From positions 7,415,015 to 7,479,014 of the forward strand of contig NC_036461.1 of assembly GCF_002775205.1 (NCBI RefSeq): a stretch of 64,000 nt of DNA, given 5' to 3'. Below the pieces are notes generated by a model. That model was not told the origin of the DNA and did no database searches. It saw nothing but the letters and a program-made list of their open reading frames with translations. Position numbers and translations under genes: made by a program. Of this stretch, positions 36,965 through 50,020 are shown one piece after another (the first letter of the stretch is position 1; each line of letters begins with the position of its first letter). The stretch is from Xiphophorus maculatus. Lineage: Eukaryota > Chordata > Actinopteri > Cyprinodontiformes > Poeciliidae.

Positions 36965-37420
36965 ATCAGCATTAGGTGGTCACTTTATTCTGACACAGGT
37001 GCATAATATTGGTAAGTAACTTTAGAGCTGCCATCTCCAACTGAGCTTCTGCCTCACAGAACCCCCCTCCACAACGCCTTCCCCACTCAGTTCCTCCAGA
37101 CTAGTGGCAGGAGCAATCTGGGAGAACTGCAAGTTTTCTGAGCTTGTCATATGAAGTACCTATGTAAAAACAGTTGTAAATGGCATAATGGAAAGACATG
37201 GTTGTGATGATGTGCTGAAGGCAGAGTGTCAGGAAGATCAGGATCTCCTTAAAGAGACAGAGAAAACTTTCAAGGCGTCAAATTGTGGAGTCAGATTTCT
37301 TCAAGTTATGTTTGATATATACAGCATTTTTACAACAAGTGAAGGTAATATAGTTACTCGATTTTGCTATAAAATTGTACTAAATGTGCCTTGAAAATAC
37401 AATACTGTCCCTTTAACAAT
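36965..37420. mobile_element. Probable decayed interspersed repeat
   Basis: The segment has the texture of a known high-copy fish repeat: GGTGGTCACTTTATT near 36976, ACGCCTTCCCCACTCAGTTC, then GGCATAATGGAAAGACATGG, AAGGCGTCAAATTGTGGAGT, and an end resembling AATGTGCCTTGAAAATACAA before TACTGTCCCTTTAA. I cannot name the family or prove its boundaries. Confidence 0.35.
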
Positions 37421-39239
37421 TGATGAATATGACAGTGACCAGATAGACATACATCTGTGAGTTACAGATGGCCTGAAATCATTTAGTGGAAAAAATAAAT
37501 TTTTCATGATATGTTAATGTCTCTGAATATAGTTGTAGATTCCTTTAATCAGACTGTAGTGCCTGAATCTTCTCCAATGACAGACAACCAGGAGATATTC
37601 TTCCAAAAACAGGAACCATTTTGAATGTTTTCTTTTATTCAATCATATCACCAACATTCCAGGTCAGTGGAAAACTTTTATTCAGATTTCTTTGGAAAGT
37701 GAACTAAAGAGGATAACAAAATTAAAATGAAAATCAAAAAGGTAATGACTTAAGGTTTTCTGCAGGTTTTTTTGGGAATTCATGTAAAATGCATATTCTT
37801 AAAGGTTATGAACTGTTAGGAAATTAGTACCGATCCCCATAGTTATTTTTAAATATAGTTTAATTTCCTTTGTGGCTAAATGTTTATGCTTGACCATCTC
37901 AAATAGAAACCAAACCCCACTACATACAAAATGAAAGCTGTATGCAGCTTCCAATAGTTTTTTGTGAACTTTTGACTTGATCTCATAAATTCCATCATCA
38001 AACTGTTCAGTTGTCGCTATGTGTCATGAATGTATGGTTTCATTTACAAGCTGTAAAAGGGTGTGAATCAGTCTGACTCTGGTCAGATGGTCTCTAGTGT
38101 CTCACATTATAGATTGTTGTACTGACAGACCTTAAAAGGCACTATGGTGACCTGTGTTATGATTTGGCTCCTTATAAATGAACTGGGATGAGGAAGTCGA
38201 AGACGTGGTGATTTTCATAGACAGATGTGAACATGAGTATGTTGGGTTAAAGATTACTGTCTGTCCACAAACCATGTTGAAACCCCCGCATTTATGCTGC
38301 ACTGAGGATCCATATTCACAGAGTATGAGAGACTCACCACATTGACATGCTACTGAAAAACCTCATATTATTCTCACTGGATTCTCAGATTTCCTAAATA
38401 AATCAATGAAAACCTTTAGAGACCCCAGTGGCCTCATGCCAAGAGAAACATGGATTCAAACCCCTCCACTTCCACCGCTGGTACCAAGGCCGAGCCTGTC
38501 GTGGTTGGTTTCACAGTTGGGGCTCCACCAGCAGCAATAATGTGGTAATAACATCTGTAACATCTGGAAAGCATTGGAGCAAAAGCCGAGCTTGTAGCAG
38601 ACAAATTAGCCTGGTTCCAGCAGCTGAGAGGGAAAGCAGCTCTGCTCTGCAGCTTCCCATCACTCCAGTAGCTGCTGCGCAGCTGCCTATGGAGAAAAAT
38701 AACTGCTGGATGCTTGGACAAACTATGGGGAGAAAATGAGCATATTTATGAGTGCACAGAGGAACTAAACAAAACAACAGTGCAAAGGGGGATCTTATTA
38801 AGGGAAATGGTTTAAAGGCCACAGTGATGCTTAAGAAATAGGATAAGAATATGATTTTCCATCTCAGTCTTAGTTGTTAATAAATAGCATCTTCATCTAT
38901 CAGTGCAACAAACAAAGACTGTTCATTTGCTGATGGGTGGAGGGAGTCCAGTGGCAACCATCACATCTGTTCTTGCTGTGACAGAAATTGTGGAAAAGTG
39001 GGCGGTTTTGACCTGACTGGAATTGGTAGGAACTTTTTGAAAGTAGATTAACTTCAGGAATAAAGGATTCAGTTTAAGTTCAGTCTCCAGCATTAACAGT
39101 GAGTGGTCTGTTTACACCGATTCTCTACCATTTCCTGAACAAATGCGAGATGATCTGATAAAATCCCATTTCAGCCCAGTCCTAATACCTCTGATCAAAG
39201 CAGTCCTTTTCAGGTGCTGAAGAGAAAGCATTCCATCCC

Positions 39240-39430
39240 TCAATCAGTCCCCCTACGCTTTATTTGCTTTATTCTGCAACCCTGTGGCATATTAATTAAT
39301 TCTGATTAACTGCACAGGAGGTTATTAGAGGCATTTTTGAGGCTGATTAGGCTAATTTTACTTTTCTGTCCATCCATACTCTGCTGTTTACCCAAATCCA
39401 GGTAGCAACTGCTAATGGCAAGAATGTAGA
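39240..39430. other. Candidate conserved non-coding element
   Basis: Dense homeodomain words (TATTAATTAATTCTGATTAA, GGCTGATTAGGCTAATTTTA) are embedded in a GC-moderate context with no repeat or coding match. The pattern is typical of deeply conserved vertebrate enhancers. Confidence 0.35.
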
Positions 39431-39879
39431 CTGACTGATTCACTGAAAGCTTCACACTTTTGATTCAGAACTCTGTTCACCCTAAAACTGTTGGTCCATG
39501 GTTTGCTTATCGATTTCCATCATTCAGCAAAATGGCAAAGGGTTTCTTTTATATAATTTATAAAAAATTATCAGGCTGAAGCATACACTTATAATGCACA
39601 TTCTTTCCAAAATGACAGTTGTTTTTTTTCTCTTTTAAAGTTTTAAAAAGCCAAACAGAGTTTCTGTAAACATAGGTTAACATATCAATACCATTTTCAG
39701 CAACAAGGTTCTGGTCTGACAACATGTCCACCTCTGACTATTGTCCCTAATGACTTCTGGAAAAGGTAGGACTACCGAAGGACAGCCAAATTAAATTTCA
39801 GGATGTTCCATATAAGGTCCTGCTGGTTTTCACTTGGTTATGATACAAGGTCCTAGTTTTGCTGTTCTGAGGGAGGTAT

Positions 39880-40072
39880 TTTTTTTTTATCCCTCCAGGG
39901 GGTCTTTTGTGGGCTCTAGTGTCCCTTATATGACAGTGGGCTGACAGGAAACGGGGAAGACATGCGGCAAATATCGTCGAGTCCGGGAGTCGAACCCGCG
40001 ACGGCCGCATCGAGGACTCAAGGCCTCCAAATATGGGTCGCGCTAACCACCATGGCACACCCCTGAGGGAGG
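39880..40072 (-). mobile_element. Young tRNA-derived SINE with intact target duplications
   Basis: Flanked by an exact 13-bp target duplication, CTGAGGGAGGTAT, at 39867-39879 and 40073-40085. On the minus strand the head carries an A-box-like GGTGGTTAGCGCGACC and a near-consensus B-box GGTTCGACTCC, followed by a unique region (TTTGCCGCATGTCTTCCCC, TCCTGTCAGCCCACTGTCAT) and an A-rich tail (T run at 39880-39888). Retained CpGs and the perfect duplication suggest recent insertion. A diverged relative is at 21431-21617. Confidence 0.88.
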
Positions 40073-42789
40073 TATATTTTATCTTAAACACCAAACCTTC
40101 ACCAAAAACTGAAACAGCAGTGTTATATAAATAGAACTAATTTGCACTAAATGTGCTTTCAAAGTAAGATTTCTGTGTGACTTGAAGAAGTCTTTATCCC
40201 AGTTGACAGTTAAAGCTCTGTCCAACTAACATTTTCAACTTGAAAATGTGATGCAACTATCTGTCCAGGGTACGTTTTACTCTGCCTTTATTTTCAGCTC
40301 CACCAGCAAGAAAAAAAGAGATGAACTCATGTAAGAGCTTTCAGACTGGGTTGTTCTAACATTAAGTTGAAGAAGACGGCAGGCACTGTTTATTATCTTT
40401 TCTTGACAAATGAGCAGATCGTCATAATGATAACTGAAGATTTCAGGCCAGAAGATGACATTTTAAATAAATCTTTATGTTTTGAGTTTCGTCATCACAT
40501 GAAGCTCCTCAGCAGTGACTCATTCACCTCCTCGCTCAGGTTAACATGTTTATTTATCAGAAACAATGCTCTTCAGCTTCCAGCACATCAGCAGCAAGCC
40601 TCGCGCTCCCTCCGTCAAACCCCCTTTTTTTCTTTCCAAACAGCAACAGCAGAGTCCTCACATTCCCACGTTCAAATCCGTGTTTTCACACAAGGAGAAA
40701 AAAATAACTAAACAATTAAAGAACTATCTATCATCCAGCTAATAAGAAACAGCTTTAACTGATATAATGTATGGCCTGGACGACAGCAGCAGTCCCAGCG
40801 TGTCACTCGGCTGAGCCAAGACTGTGCTTTGATAAATGGAAGCCGGTGCTCGATGTGGAGGTGAAGAAACAGGGCCAGGTCCATCTCAGTGGTGAAGCTG
40901 AACATATACAGCCCAGTGCTCCCTATATACCTCCATCTGCAAGCAACTCTGAACCCGCTGTGCCCCTTCAGGTGTCCGACACGCGTCTCCAAGGTGTCAG
41001 AGACAGAAATGTGTCAAAATTACATATTTCCATCGTTATTATAGGCTACAAGATCTCAGTTGTCATGTTTCTTTAAAGCCTTGTTGAAGTTCAGCATGAG
41101 ACACTGCAGCTAATATTTGACTATGTTTGACGACTTACACAAGTAAACAAAAGGATCCCTGAGTAGGAATATCACTTGGTGAAAGTTTTTCTCAGTGTTT
41201 AACTTACTTTGAAAAACACAGATCTTCACAAAAGAAAACTTTTATTCAATTTGAGGAAATTCCAGAGTTGGCCTGCGTATCCTCCAGCATTCCAAGAAGC
41301 TTAACTATAGGAATAGCAAAAGAAAACCTGAGCCACTATAACTTTAAGCGCTACTAAAAAGAAAAGTTTAAAGCCTAGTCGATGGACAAAATCTTGGAGC
41401 TGGTTCCACTGGAGAGGAGCCTGATACCTATAAACCACCAGTACATTTTTACTCTAAGAGCCAAGTGTTCCGTTGGGAACATGGGGAACAATCAGTTCTT
41501 CGATTTGAGATGGAGCTTATTTATTCAGAAATGTACTGTATATCTAAGCAAAAAACATTTTAAAATATTTTATATGACAGGGACCTTGTGAAGAGAAGCT
41601 AAAATTAGACATTTTAATCTCACATTTGTATTTTTCTTCCTGTATTTTTGATTATCAAAAGTTATTTCATTGAATTTATGCCCTTGCTTAAAGAATTACA
41701 GCTGTCAGGTTTAGAAGTAACAAATATATCAACCAGTTTGTTTTATTATCTCTCTGGAAATGAAAGATTTTAATGGTATTAGAGCTGGAGGATACTTCTA
41801 TAGAAGATCTCTGACTAAGCAGACTGCATCTTTTCTAAATTTATAAGCATAAAATTTACATCAGACTTATGATTTATGACTTGCTCTGCTCTGATTTACT
41901 GAGTTGACCTTTTGGATAAACATATCTGAGCATCAGAAAAATGCTCCAAACATAAAACCTTGTGTTAGCAAACTCAAACTATAATGATACATCCAATATT
42001 TGTTTATAATTTCTCATTTCTAGTTTGAAAAGGGTGCATTTTCATGGATATCTGAAGTAGTACATGAAAGATAGAAGTGAATCAATCTTCATTTTCACCT
42101 GGAAGAACTGATTCACTATAAGACTGCTTCTCCATTCATTACATGGAAATATGCATGTAATGCATGTATATTGTATTACATGTATATTTACAACTGCAGC
42201 TCACCTTCATTTAGACACCATAAAGAGCTTGATAAGTTTGCCCATATATAAATAAGTTGTTAAGCATGAATTAGAAAACCATAAATTCATAATTTACTAT
42301 CAAGGGAAAAAATGCCTTATTGACAAAGTCCAGTTCTGTTTGTGATACCAAATATTCACCACCTTCTGGAAACTAGTGGCATTTTGGTGACTAAGATATA
42401 CATTTTGAATAATTTCTTGTGAAGAACCTTCTTGTTTGTGGCAAAAAGTCATATTTATATCAAGAAGTGAGGACATCTTCTTCTGAACGTTTTGTTTGTG
42501 TTTGTGCCAATATATAAGTTGTGCTTTGTGAATTAAATATTAGGATGAAGTACATAGCGGACAACAATTCTAAGCAAAGCCTCCCGCTCCCCCAAATTCA
42601 AGCCAACACCACCTTTAGCACAAAAATAGTGAATCAGGTTCTCATAAGAAAAATAATCTATTTGTGCTTCAAAAAATTATTAAAAATTCAGCATCTCCAC
42701 ACTTCTAAAGTTTGAGAGGTATGGAAGAATTCCTGTGTCAAAAGTATCTTTCAGTTGCAGGCTGATCGTCTCGTGTGAAACAGGCAGTT

Positions 42790-42960
42790 TCCCAGATGAT
42801 TGCTCAAAGCTGTTATGTCTGCTGTGATGTTATTGAGAGCTGCTATGCATTCTTCATTATTGCAAAATGAATCGCCTTTAAGAAAATGGGCAAATGATTA
42901 TCATGTAATATCAAGGGGCTTATATTTCAGTATCACTGTTTTATTCATAAACAACAACAC
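42790..42960. other. Candidate conserved non-coding element
   Basis: Contains TTCATTATTGCAAAATGAAT, AAATGATTATCATG and ATCAAGGGGCTTAT, a mix of homeodomain, C/EBP/octamer and TCF-like words, with no repeat or coding signature. Confidence 0.25.
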
Positions 42961-44849
42961 TCCTCCACATCTGGTCTGCAGTCAGCGCCATGGGAACATG
43001 GAAATCAGCAAAAAAACTCCTTCTGCAGCCAAAGAAATGTTTTACGAAATGTCCGAAAGCTCTTTTATTATCATTCCTCTTTGAAGCAAATACTTTTTTC
43101 CTGTCTTTGTGTGTGAACTCAGAAGTGCTCACAGCAGCTGTAAGGAGATTAAAATCTGCACTGCAGCCAGTTCCTGCTGAACATATACAGACATTTGTAT
43201 GCACAGCTCACCTGCCGGCACCAGTGGTTTTCCGACACCCCGACACACTTTTCCAGCCCTGTTTGTCTTCACTTCCCCACATCAGAGGTACACACTTCTT
43301 TAATGTCAGGTAAACCTCTCAATGTGAGGCACTTACAGCCACTTCTGAGAAAGCACCAACTCCACCTACATGCATTTAGCTGATTAGTTTCCTGTGTTAC
43401 ACTCATTCCCAGGTTGACCCCAGCCCTTTAGAAGAGTTAAAAAATAGTTCAGATTTTTAGCCGTCAGAGTTTCTCCAGGGATACGCACTGACAGGCCTGA
43501 CCTCAGCTACCCCTGCTGGTGATTACCATCCAGTAGGATGAGGCCTCACAAACCTCAGAGTTGACCCTATCTTATGGATGGTTTTACAGCAACAACAACA
43601 AAAAAGATCAGTATTTGGATTTGTTGAATGCAACATGTGTTTTGATTTATTTCAATTAAACAGAACAAGACAGAGAAAGATAAGTCCTCAGAGTAAACCA
43701 TCAGCATGGGGAAAAAAGTAAATTTCTCTCTTGCTCTGAAGTGGAGCTTAACGTTAATCACATCTTTATTCATTGCACTTTATTGTGGTCTGTCTGGATC
43801 AACTGAGAGGGAAAAAAAGAATAACAGTTTTTAAACTTTGTTTTGAAAGTTCCTCTGTGAAACTCTGAGGTCAATCTACTGTCAGGAATTAGGTTTTACA
43901 GTCACATTATTTTAACTTTTAGCTCCTTGCTGTTTCACTGTCTGGAATCCAGTGGTTCAAGTCATGCGTTGCAACCAAACGGAATACATTTCAAAATACC
44001 AAAAGGTTTTGAGAATGAAAACAGAAATCTTTGATAAAAACAACCCAGTTTTGTTGGTAATAGATGAAATAACCAATATCTACACTGTTACATAGTCACT
44101 ATTCTAAACCATTTAAACTATTGATGGATTCATGTTGCTTATGCCAAATTCTGACCCTTCCATCTGAAATCAACACTCAGCAAGATTTGACATACATGAT
44201 CTTGCTGGTAGCAAGTGATAATTTGAGCTACCATTGCCTTTCTATCAACTAAACCAGTCTGCCCATTCTCCTCTGACCTGGGACAACAAAAGGACATTTT
44301 TGGCCACACAACTGGATCTTTTTTTGGCCAGTCTCTGTAAACCTTTTAGATGTTTATATATTTGAAAGTCCCGGAAAATTAGCTAATCCTGTAATACACA
44401 GACCAGCCTGCCTGGTACTGATAGCAAACTCATGTTTAAAATCACAATGATTATTGGTTAAAATTTCAAAGTCATCTTCACCATGTCTAAAGGGCTAAAT
44501 GCAATGAGTTGTCACCTTGTGATTGAGTGATTCACTATTTGTGTGAACAAGAAATTGAACAACTTCATCAAATAAAGTGACATAAAAGAACAGGCAATTC
44601 TGTGATACTATTGATAGTTTGTACAAAATAACTAAAAAACACATTGTTTACATTATGACCTCTCTAACTGTCTGTTGCACCATGTTTGCCACACTGATTC
44701 CAGTTTCATTCACCCTAATGATGATGACTGAGTTGTGACATAACAGGAAGTAATTCTAATTCTCATGTTTGTTATTTAAGGAGATTTTAAACCTCATGAT
44801 TTCTTCAGAACTTACTTTCCTCCTGTAAGCTCTGTGTTTAGCTAAGATT

Positions 44850-45320
44850 AAAGCAGGAGTGATACATTGCAATGCACTTCGCAAAGTACAATTAGAAGGA
44901 TGTAATTTGCCAGCTGTGCTAATCCATCATATGAGTCTGTACTGTCAGCCTGTGCTACGTCAGGGGCAGCTCCATTCACCCACATCCCTCCTTCTCTGCT
45001 CATTGATTTGCACTTATTACCCACTCCAGAGTCATTTTGGGGATATGTAAACAGCTTAACAGCAGGCATGTTCCTGTACGGCGAGGGATGACTGATTGTG
45101 CTCGGCTGAGTTCCATGCATCGCACAGAGCCACGGTCCGCTTGCAGCTCCCTCCTGCTCCGGTGGAACCTGTGATCAGCTCACTGCAAAGTGTGGTAGCC
45201 ATTTTCCGCATTAACACTCTGACCCCCACGCTCACTGTTGGTTCTGATGTTAATCAGGTTTACAGGCCACAGAGACGACTGGGGAAGGAGGTAAACAGCT
45301 TCTCGTTGTAGAAGTCCAGA
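44850..45320. other. Candidate conserved non-coding element
   Basis: A GC-moderate block with ATTGCAATGCACTTCGC, GTACAATTAGAAGG, CTGTGCTAATCCATCATATG and GCTCATTGATTTGCA words, set in AT-rich DNA. No coding frame on either strand is convincing. Confidence 0.3.
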
Positions 45321-46859
45321 CTCCACAGTGCTTCATGGAGGTCTACTCAGCCACTTAGAAAGAAGATTTCATCATGATTCACAACTCTGTGGTTAGATGA
45401 GGCAGTGAAGGATGAAATATCGTAATACTGGCTGACTCCCCTGAACTGTGTATTGACTCCCTTGGCGCTGCTCTAACCAGCTCTGTTTATAACCCCTCAA
45501 AGCTTGGTTGTTTTGGCACAGCCAGTGCCTCACACGCCATGAATTATAGGTCCCTACATTTTCTCTCTGGACCTCACTCACTCCATTTTAAACTGTGTCA
45601 TGTAATCAGTGCACTTTGTGGCTGTCAAACTCTGACATTCCACATCTGGTGGAAGAGAAATGGCAACCAGGTTGCAACTGCTCCTCCACCAAGACTGAAG
45701 CTCTTTCTAGCCTGAGGAGAGATAACGTCTGATGTCATCTGTCGGGGTTATAGTCGTGTGAGAAGGAATTACTCACAGTTTTCTTTTCAAAAGTTTTACA
45801 TGTCCTCATCATTACTCAAATAGAAAACAAAGAAGCAGGAAGTGCCACAGGATCAAACAGGGAAAGCCTCAATTTACCATATTTGTTGGTATCTTTGTTT
45901 TTTATTTGTATTCCTGATTTGAATGTGAAATTTTCTGAATTTATTGTAGTTTTACACTGACAAAATCCTGATTAGAGACTGAGTCAAATTTGATTTCATC
46001 CTGGTTTTGTTATCATCACAAAGTATTTATTTGGTAATCATCATCAATCTGGATGCCTCTATAAAAGCAGGACAGATTTGGCAGATTAAAACTTTGGAGC
46101 ATATGTGTCGACATCCAATCAAATTCACCAGCAGTTTTTACCATTGACTGCTCACAGTAATCACAGCATTGTTTGGGAAAGCTACTTTTAATGAAAAAAG
46201 TATGGAAGGGTGACTTACTTTTGGCAAACCTGCATCTAAATAATACAACCTAACATGGTGTATTAGCTTATACCATTGATTCAAACTCTCGAACATAGAG
46301 ATGGAAACATTTTGCTGAGGGATTTTTTTACATGAGTACCTTGCAATCTCTAAGTCGACTAACCCCTTCTGCATACCAAATAATTTCTGTCAAATGTGAG
46401 GCGATCCTGGCGATGACATTCCAAGCCCAAGAGGATCTCTACAGTTTATTGTTGCTCCCAAGATTAAAAAGGAGATTGACCTATATCAAGGTTACAAGTA
46501 CATTACTAAGTATTAGCTATTTAAGATTTAAGAACCTGAAAGATATAAAAATTGGAGAAAATATGTGACTCAGCTTCACCAAACCCAGCTCTACATTGCA
46601 AATGAGTGAACCATGAGTTAACTAAAGTGGATATTTCTTAAATTTTGGATATAAAGACAAAACAAACAAATAAAAAATATATATATAAAGAACATTTTTT
46701 GTAGTAAAAACTAAGAATCTCCAGAATAGTCAACTTTGTAGACTGAGACATGCATTATTATTAAATAAAAGTTGCTAAAAAATTTAAAACAACGCAAACA
46801 ATTAAGATTTTAGGGCAGTGTCCCACTGGAAAGACGCAAAAAATATTTAAGCACATAGC

Positions 46860-47170
46860 TTTCATAGCAAGATGTATGCATGAAGCAGAGTACCATTCTT
46901 TGGCTGAAGAAAAAGGCATTTCCAGCTTTAAAAGTGTTGCAACTCAGCTGCTTCACTCAGTGCGCCGTCCTCCACGGTCTTCCAGCTGAAAATACCACGA
47001 GGTCGTGGGGAATGGGAGTGTGTTGAAATTCCAGTGGCTAGGGAGCAACGGAGAGCCAAAAAATCAGTGAGTCATCATTACTGATTTACAACCCTATTGG
47101 CCTGAGCAGATATATGATGCTCATTCAGAGCTGTGGGCCAATAAAACCTCAGTCACTAGAAACCAAACCA
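46860..47170. other. Candidate conserved non-coding element
   Basis: Contains TGTATGCATGAAG, GGCATTTCCAGCTTTAAAAG, GTGAGTCATCATTACTGATT (AP-1 and homeodomain-like), CCTATTGGCC and GCCAATAAAAC words without repeat similarity. Looks like regulatory DNA. Confidence 0.3.
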
Positions 47171-47739
47171 TGACCTGTTGGGGAAAACCAATCCAACCAG
47201 TATGTGGCCATGCCGCTGTATAGATTATTGTTACCATAACGTCTCCTCACCAGCTTTCAACACGTCACAATGACATCATGGTGAACCTGAAATTTCACTG
47301 TTGGCTTAAATTCCAACATCAACAACGTGTGTTTTTGCAACTTTTCTTGAATTGATAAATGATGCACACAGAGCAGAATGATCATGTTTCATAGAAGTAA
47401 GCCCTCCTGTTTTTCTTCACTGGTTTCAGAAGAGATAACAAGAACAACCTGACAAAGCCATGGGGTGGACCTGTTTCTTTATAGATCCTGTAAAACAGAT
47501 AAAAAGAGAAAGATATTTATTTTTAATTGGAATTTTTTGGTTTTCTGCTGATGTCTTTACTTGACTTGTTAATCCTACTATGCCATTTTGCTGCACATTA
47601 ACATTGTAACATTCCCTTTTTCTCCATACCCCAGAGGTGCTTACTAGATTCAGATCTGGTGACTAGGTTCATTGGAATATAGTAAGCATATTGTGATTAC
47701 TTTGAGGTGATGAGAGCATCAATTTGTGTCCTTCAAGTC

Positions 47740-48085
47740 AAAGCAGCAGCACAATGATCCAAAATGTACATCATCCCATCAAGTGAAGAATTTGCATAAT
47801 CCTAATCAACGTCTGAACTTAAATCCAACTTGGATGGTGTAACGTGACCTTAAACTGGCCATTTATGCTCTGAAGACCTACAAGGTGGATGAATTAAAAT
47901 TAATTTTATAGAGTGGAGTAAATTCTCCTACTTTAATGTAAATGGCAGTTTTAGTAATTGCAAATGCTTAAAGGCAGTTGTTGTTGTCACCAAGGGTGGC
48001 ACAAGCAGTTTTAGGTTAAGAGGGTAATTGTTTATTTTTTTTTAACCTGGCACAGCATGGTTTTGAAAACTGCTTTTTGTTTTCA
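47740..48085 (+). mobile_element. Decayed 3' part of a Tc1-like transposon
   Basis: Ordered remnants of a transposase 3' end and its flank: AGCACAATGATCCAAAATGT, CTGAACTTAAATCCAACTTG, ACCTTAAACTGGCCATTTAT with GCTCTGAAGACC, GTGGATGAATTAAAATTAAT, GGCAGTTGTTGTTGTCACCA and AGGGTGGCACAAGCAGTTTT. Stops and indels abolish any frame. Confidence 0.75.
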
Positions 48086-48860
48086 CTCAAGTTGTTCACC
48101 TGAAACATTTAAGTGTGAGAAAAAAGCAAAACCAGAAGAAATCTCAAAGGAAGGAAACTGAATATAATTATTGATATACCCTTTGTGGTCCTTCACATAT
48201 ACTGAGTTTAGATTCTGCTGATTTCACCATCTAGACATTTTGAGTTAATTTCCTAAAAACCTTTAGAAGACTGTCCATTTTGCAGAAAAGCATTCATAGA
48301 GAAAAATTCCTTCAAAATGAGCCACTTAAATAATTTCTGACAGATAAGTCATATCAGATTCTAAGATGGAGGTCTCCTTCAGCCTAAAAGAACTGGAACG
48401 CACCATTTCGCAGTGTTCTTGTTTCCCATGTTACCGTGCCAGGCATTTGCACTTACATATCTGATGTAAAAACAAGTGGAGGATGACCAAATGGCAGCCT
48501 GATATGGAGTGTGGAGCAACCCCAAAAATATAGTAGGAGATTTATGAGAGAAGCAGAGCGCTAACATAAACTGTTGCCTGATATTTTCTTGTGAAACTGA
48601 TGGCCTTGGCTGTCCTCCTTGTTAATTAAATGTTTTGTTCAAGATAAGGAGAAGCGAGTGAAGAACAGGAACAGCTGGAATCATGAACCAAAAAAGTTCC
48701 TGAAAATATTTCTCATCAAGTTCTAGAGGCTTGACATAATAATCCATTTAATTATTATTTTAAGTTATATTCTTATATAAAATGTTATATACTTTCATTA
48801 TTCAGCAAATGTCTCCATGCTGCAAAGAAAAACACAGCTTTAAATATCTGCAGAGAAACT

Positions 48861-49285
48861 ACAGTGCCTTGCAAAATATTTTATTGCCATTGACATTTCT
48901 ACATTTGGTCACATTTCAACTACAAATACTCATGTATTTTACTTAGATTTTATGTGGTAGAACAACACAAAGTACTGCATAATTGTGAATTGAATGGAAA
49001 ATGACATCTGATTTTCAAAGTTTTCCCAAATAAACTCAGAAAAGCAGGCCATTCATTTACTCTAAATCAACTAAATGGCATCCACCGCAAACAAATCAAC
49101 TTATGAGAGTCCACTTGTGTGTAATGAAAATTTCAGAAAAAATAAACTGTTCTCTGACAGATTTAGAGGTTTGTTAGCGAACATTAGTGAACAAACAACA
49201 TAATAAAGACTAGAATAATGCAGCAGTTATGTTCAGGATAAATTTACAGAGCGGTTTAAAGCAGGGTTAGGTTATAAAGTTTCAA
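48861..49285 (+). mobile_element. Decayed 5' part of a Tc1-like transposon
   Basis: It starts with the terminal word ACAGTGCCTTGCAAAATATT, followed by AGAACAACACAAAGTACTGC, ATAATTGTGAATTGAATGGA, TTAGAGGTTTGTTAGCGAAC with ATTAGTGAACAAACAACAT, and GTTTAAAGCAGGGTTAGGTT. This is the usual 5' flank of a fish Tc1-like element. The transposase itself is missing. Confidence 0.75.
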
Positions 49286-49739
49286 ACTATTGGTGAAACA
49301 GTTTTGTTTTTTTCTGCATCCAATGTCATATTTTGAACTTCATGTTTCCAGACTTGAGGCTTCTGTTGCTTCTATGATGAAAAGTAAATCTGCAAAACTA
49401 CTTTTTTCCAATTTATCTTATTAAACCTTATTTATTCGGCTTTTCCCTTGCACAAGATTTGAGCTTAGCCAATAGGCTATACATGACCAGATGTTTTTGC
49501 TTCACCTCTGAAATATTTCTAAAATTAGAATGCAAGAACCTGTCATGATAACAACAATGCTGAGAAGTGCATGACAAAAAGACAACATGGTTATCTGACA
49601 CTAGAAATTTCTGTATTCAGTCATCTTTCCTATAAAAACATTAATTTTAGGGGGCAAATGGACCTGTCTGAAATCCAGTGACACACGACAGGCTGTTTTT
49701 CATTTTTGGAAAAGAAAAAAAAAAGAAAGACAATGCCAG

Positions 49740-50020
49740 AGCTCACTGAAACGAGCCGACAGGCAAGCACTTCAGCCTGATTTTAATGTCCGTGTTCTTA
49801 TGCTTTTAGAGCATCCCAAATTGGCACTCTGTGTGCAGTTGTAAGAATATCATGACATTAGCTGACATCATCATCAGAAGAACACAATCATCTGATCTGA
49901 GGGGTCTTGCTTTCAAGAGAGCAATCCAAGAATCCAAAGGAAAAGGGGGAAAAAAGACGCAGCAGCTGAATTTAATTTGCAATCTGCAGAGTGAGCGTTC
50001 AGAGAATCTGATGTGTAACA
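49740..50020. other. Candidate conserved non-coding element
   Basis: Contains CATTAGCTGACATCATCATC, CAATCATCTGATCTGAG, AATTTAATTTGCAATCTGC and GC-moderate flanks with no repeat or coding match. Possible enhancer. Confidence 0.3.

Noticed and set aside
38428..38822. Overlapping open frames on both strands
   Set aside because: Three similarly long frames overlap, none familiar; more likely GC-moderate non-coding DNA.
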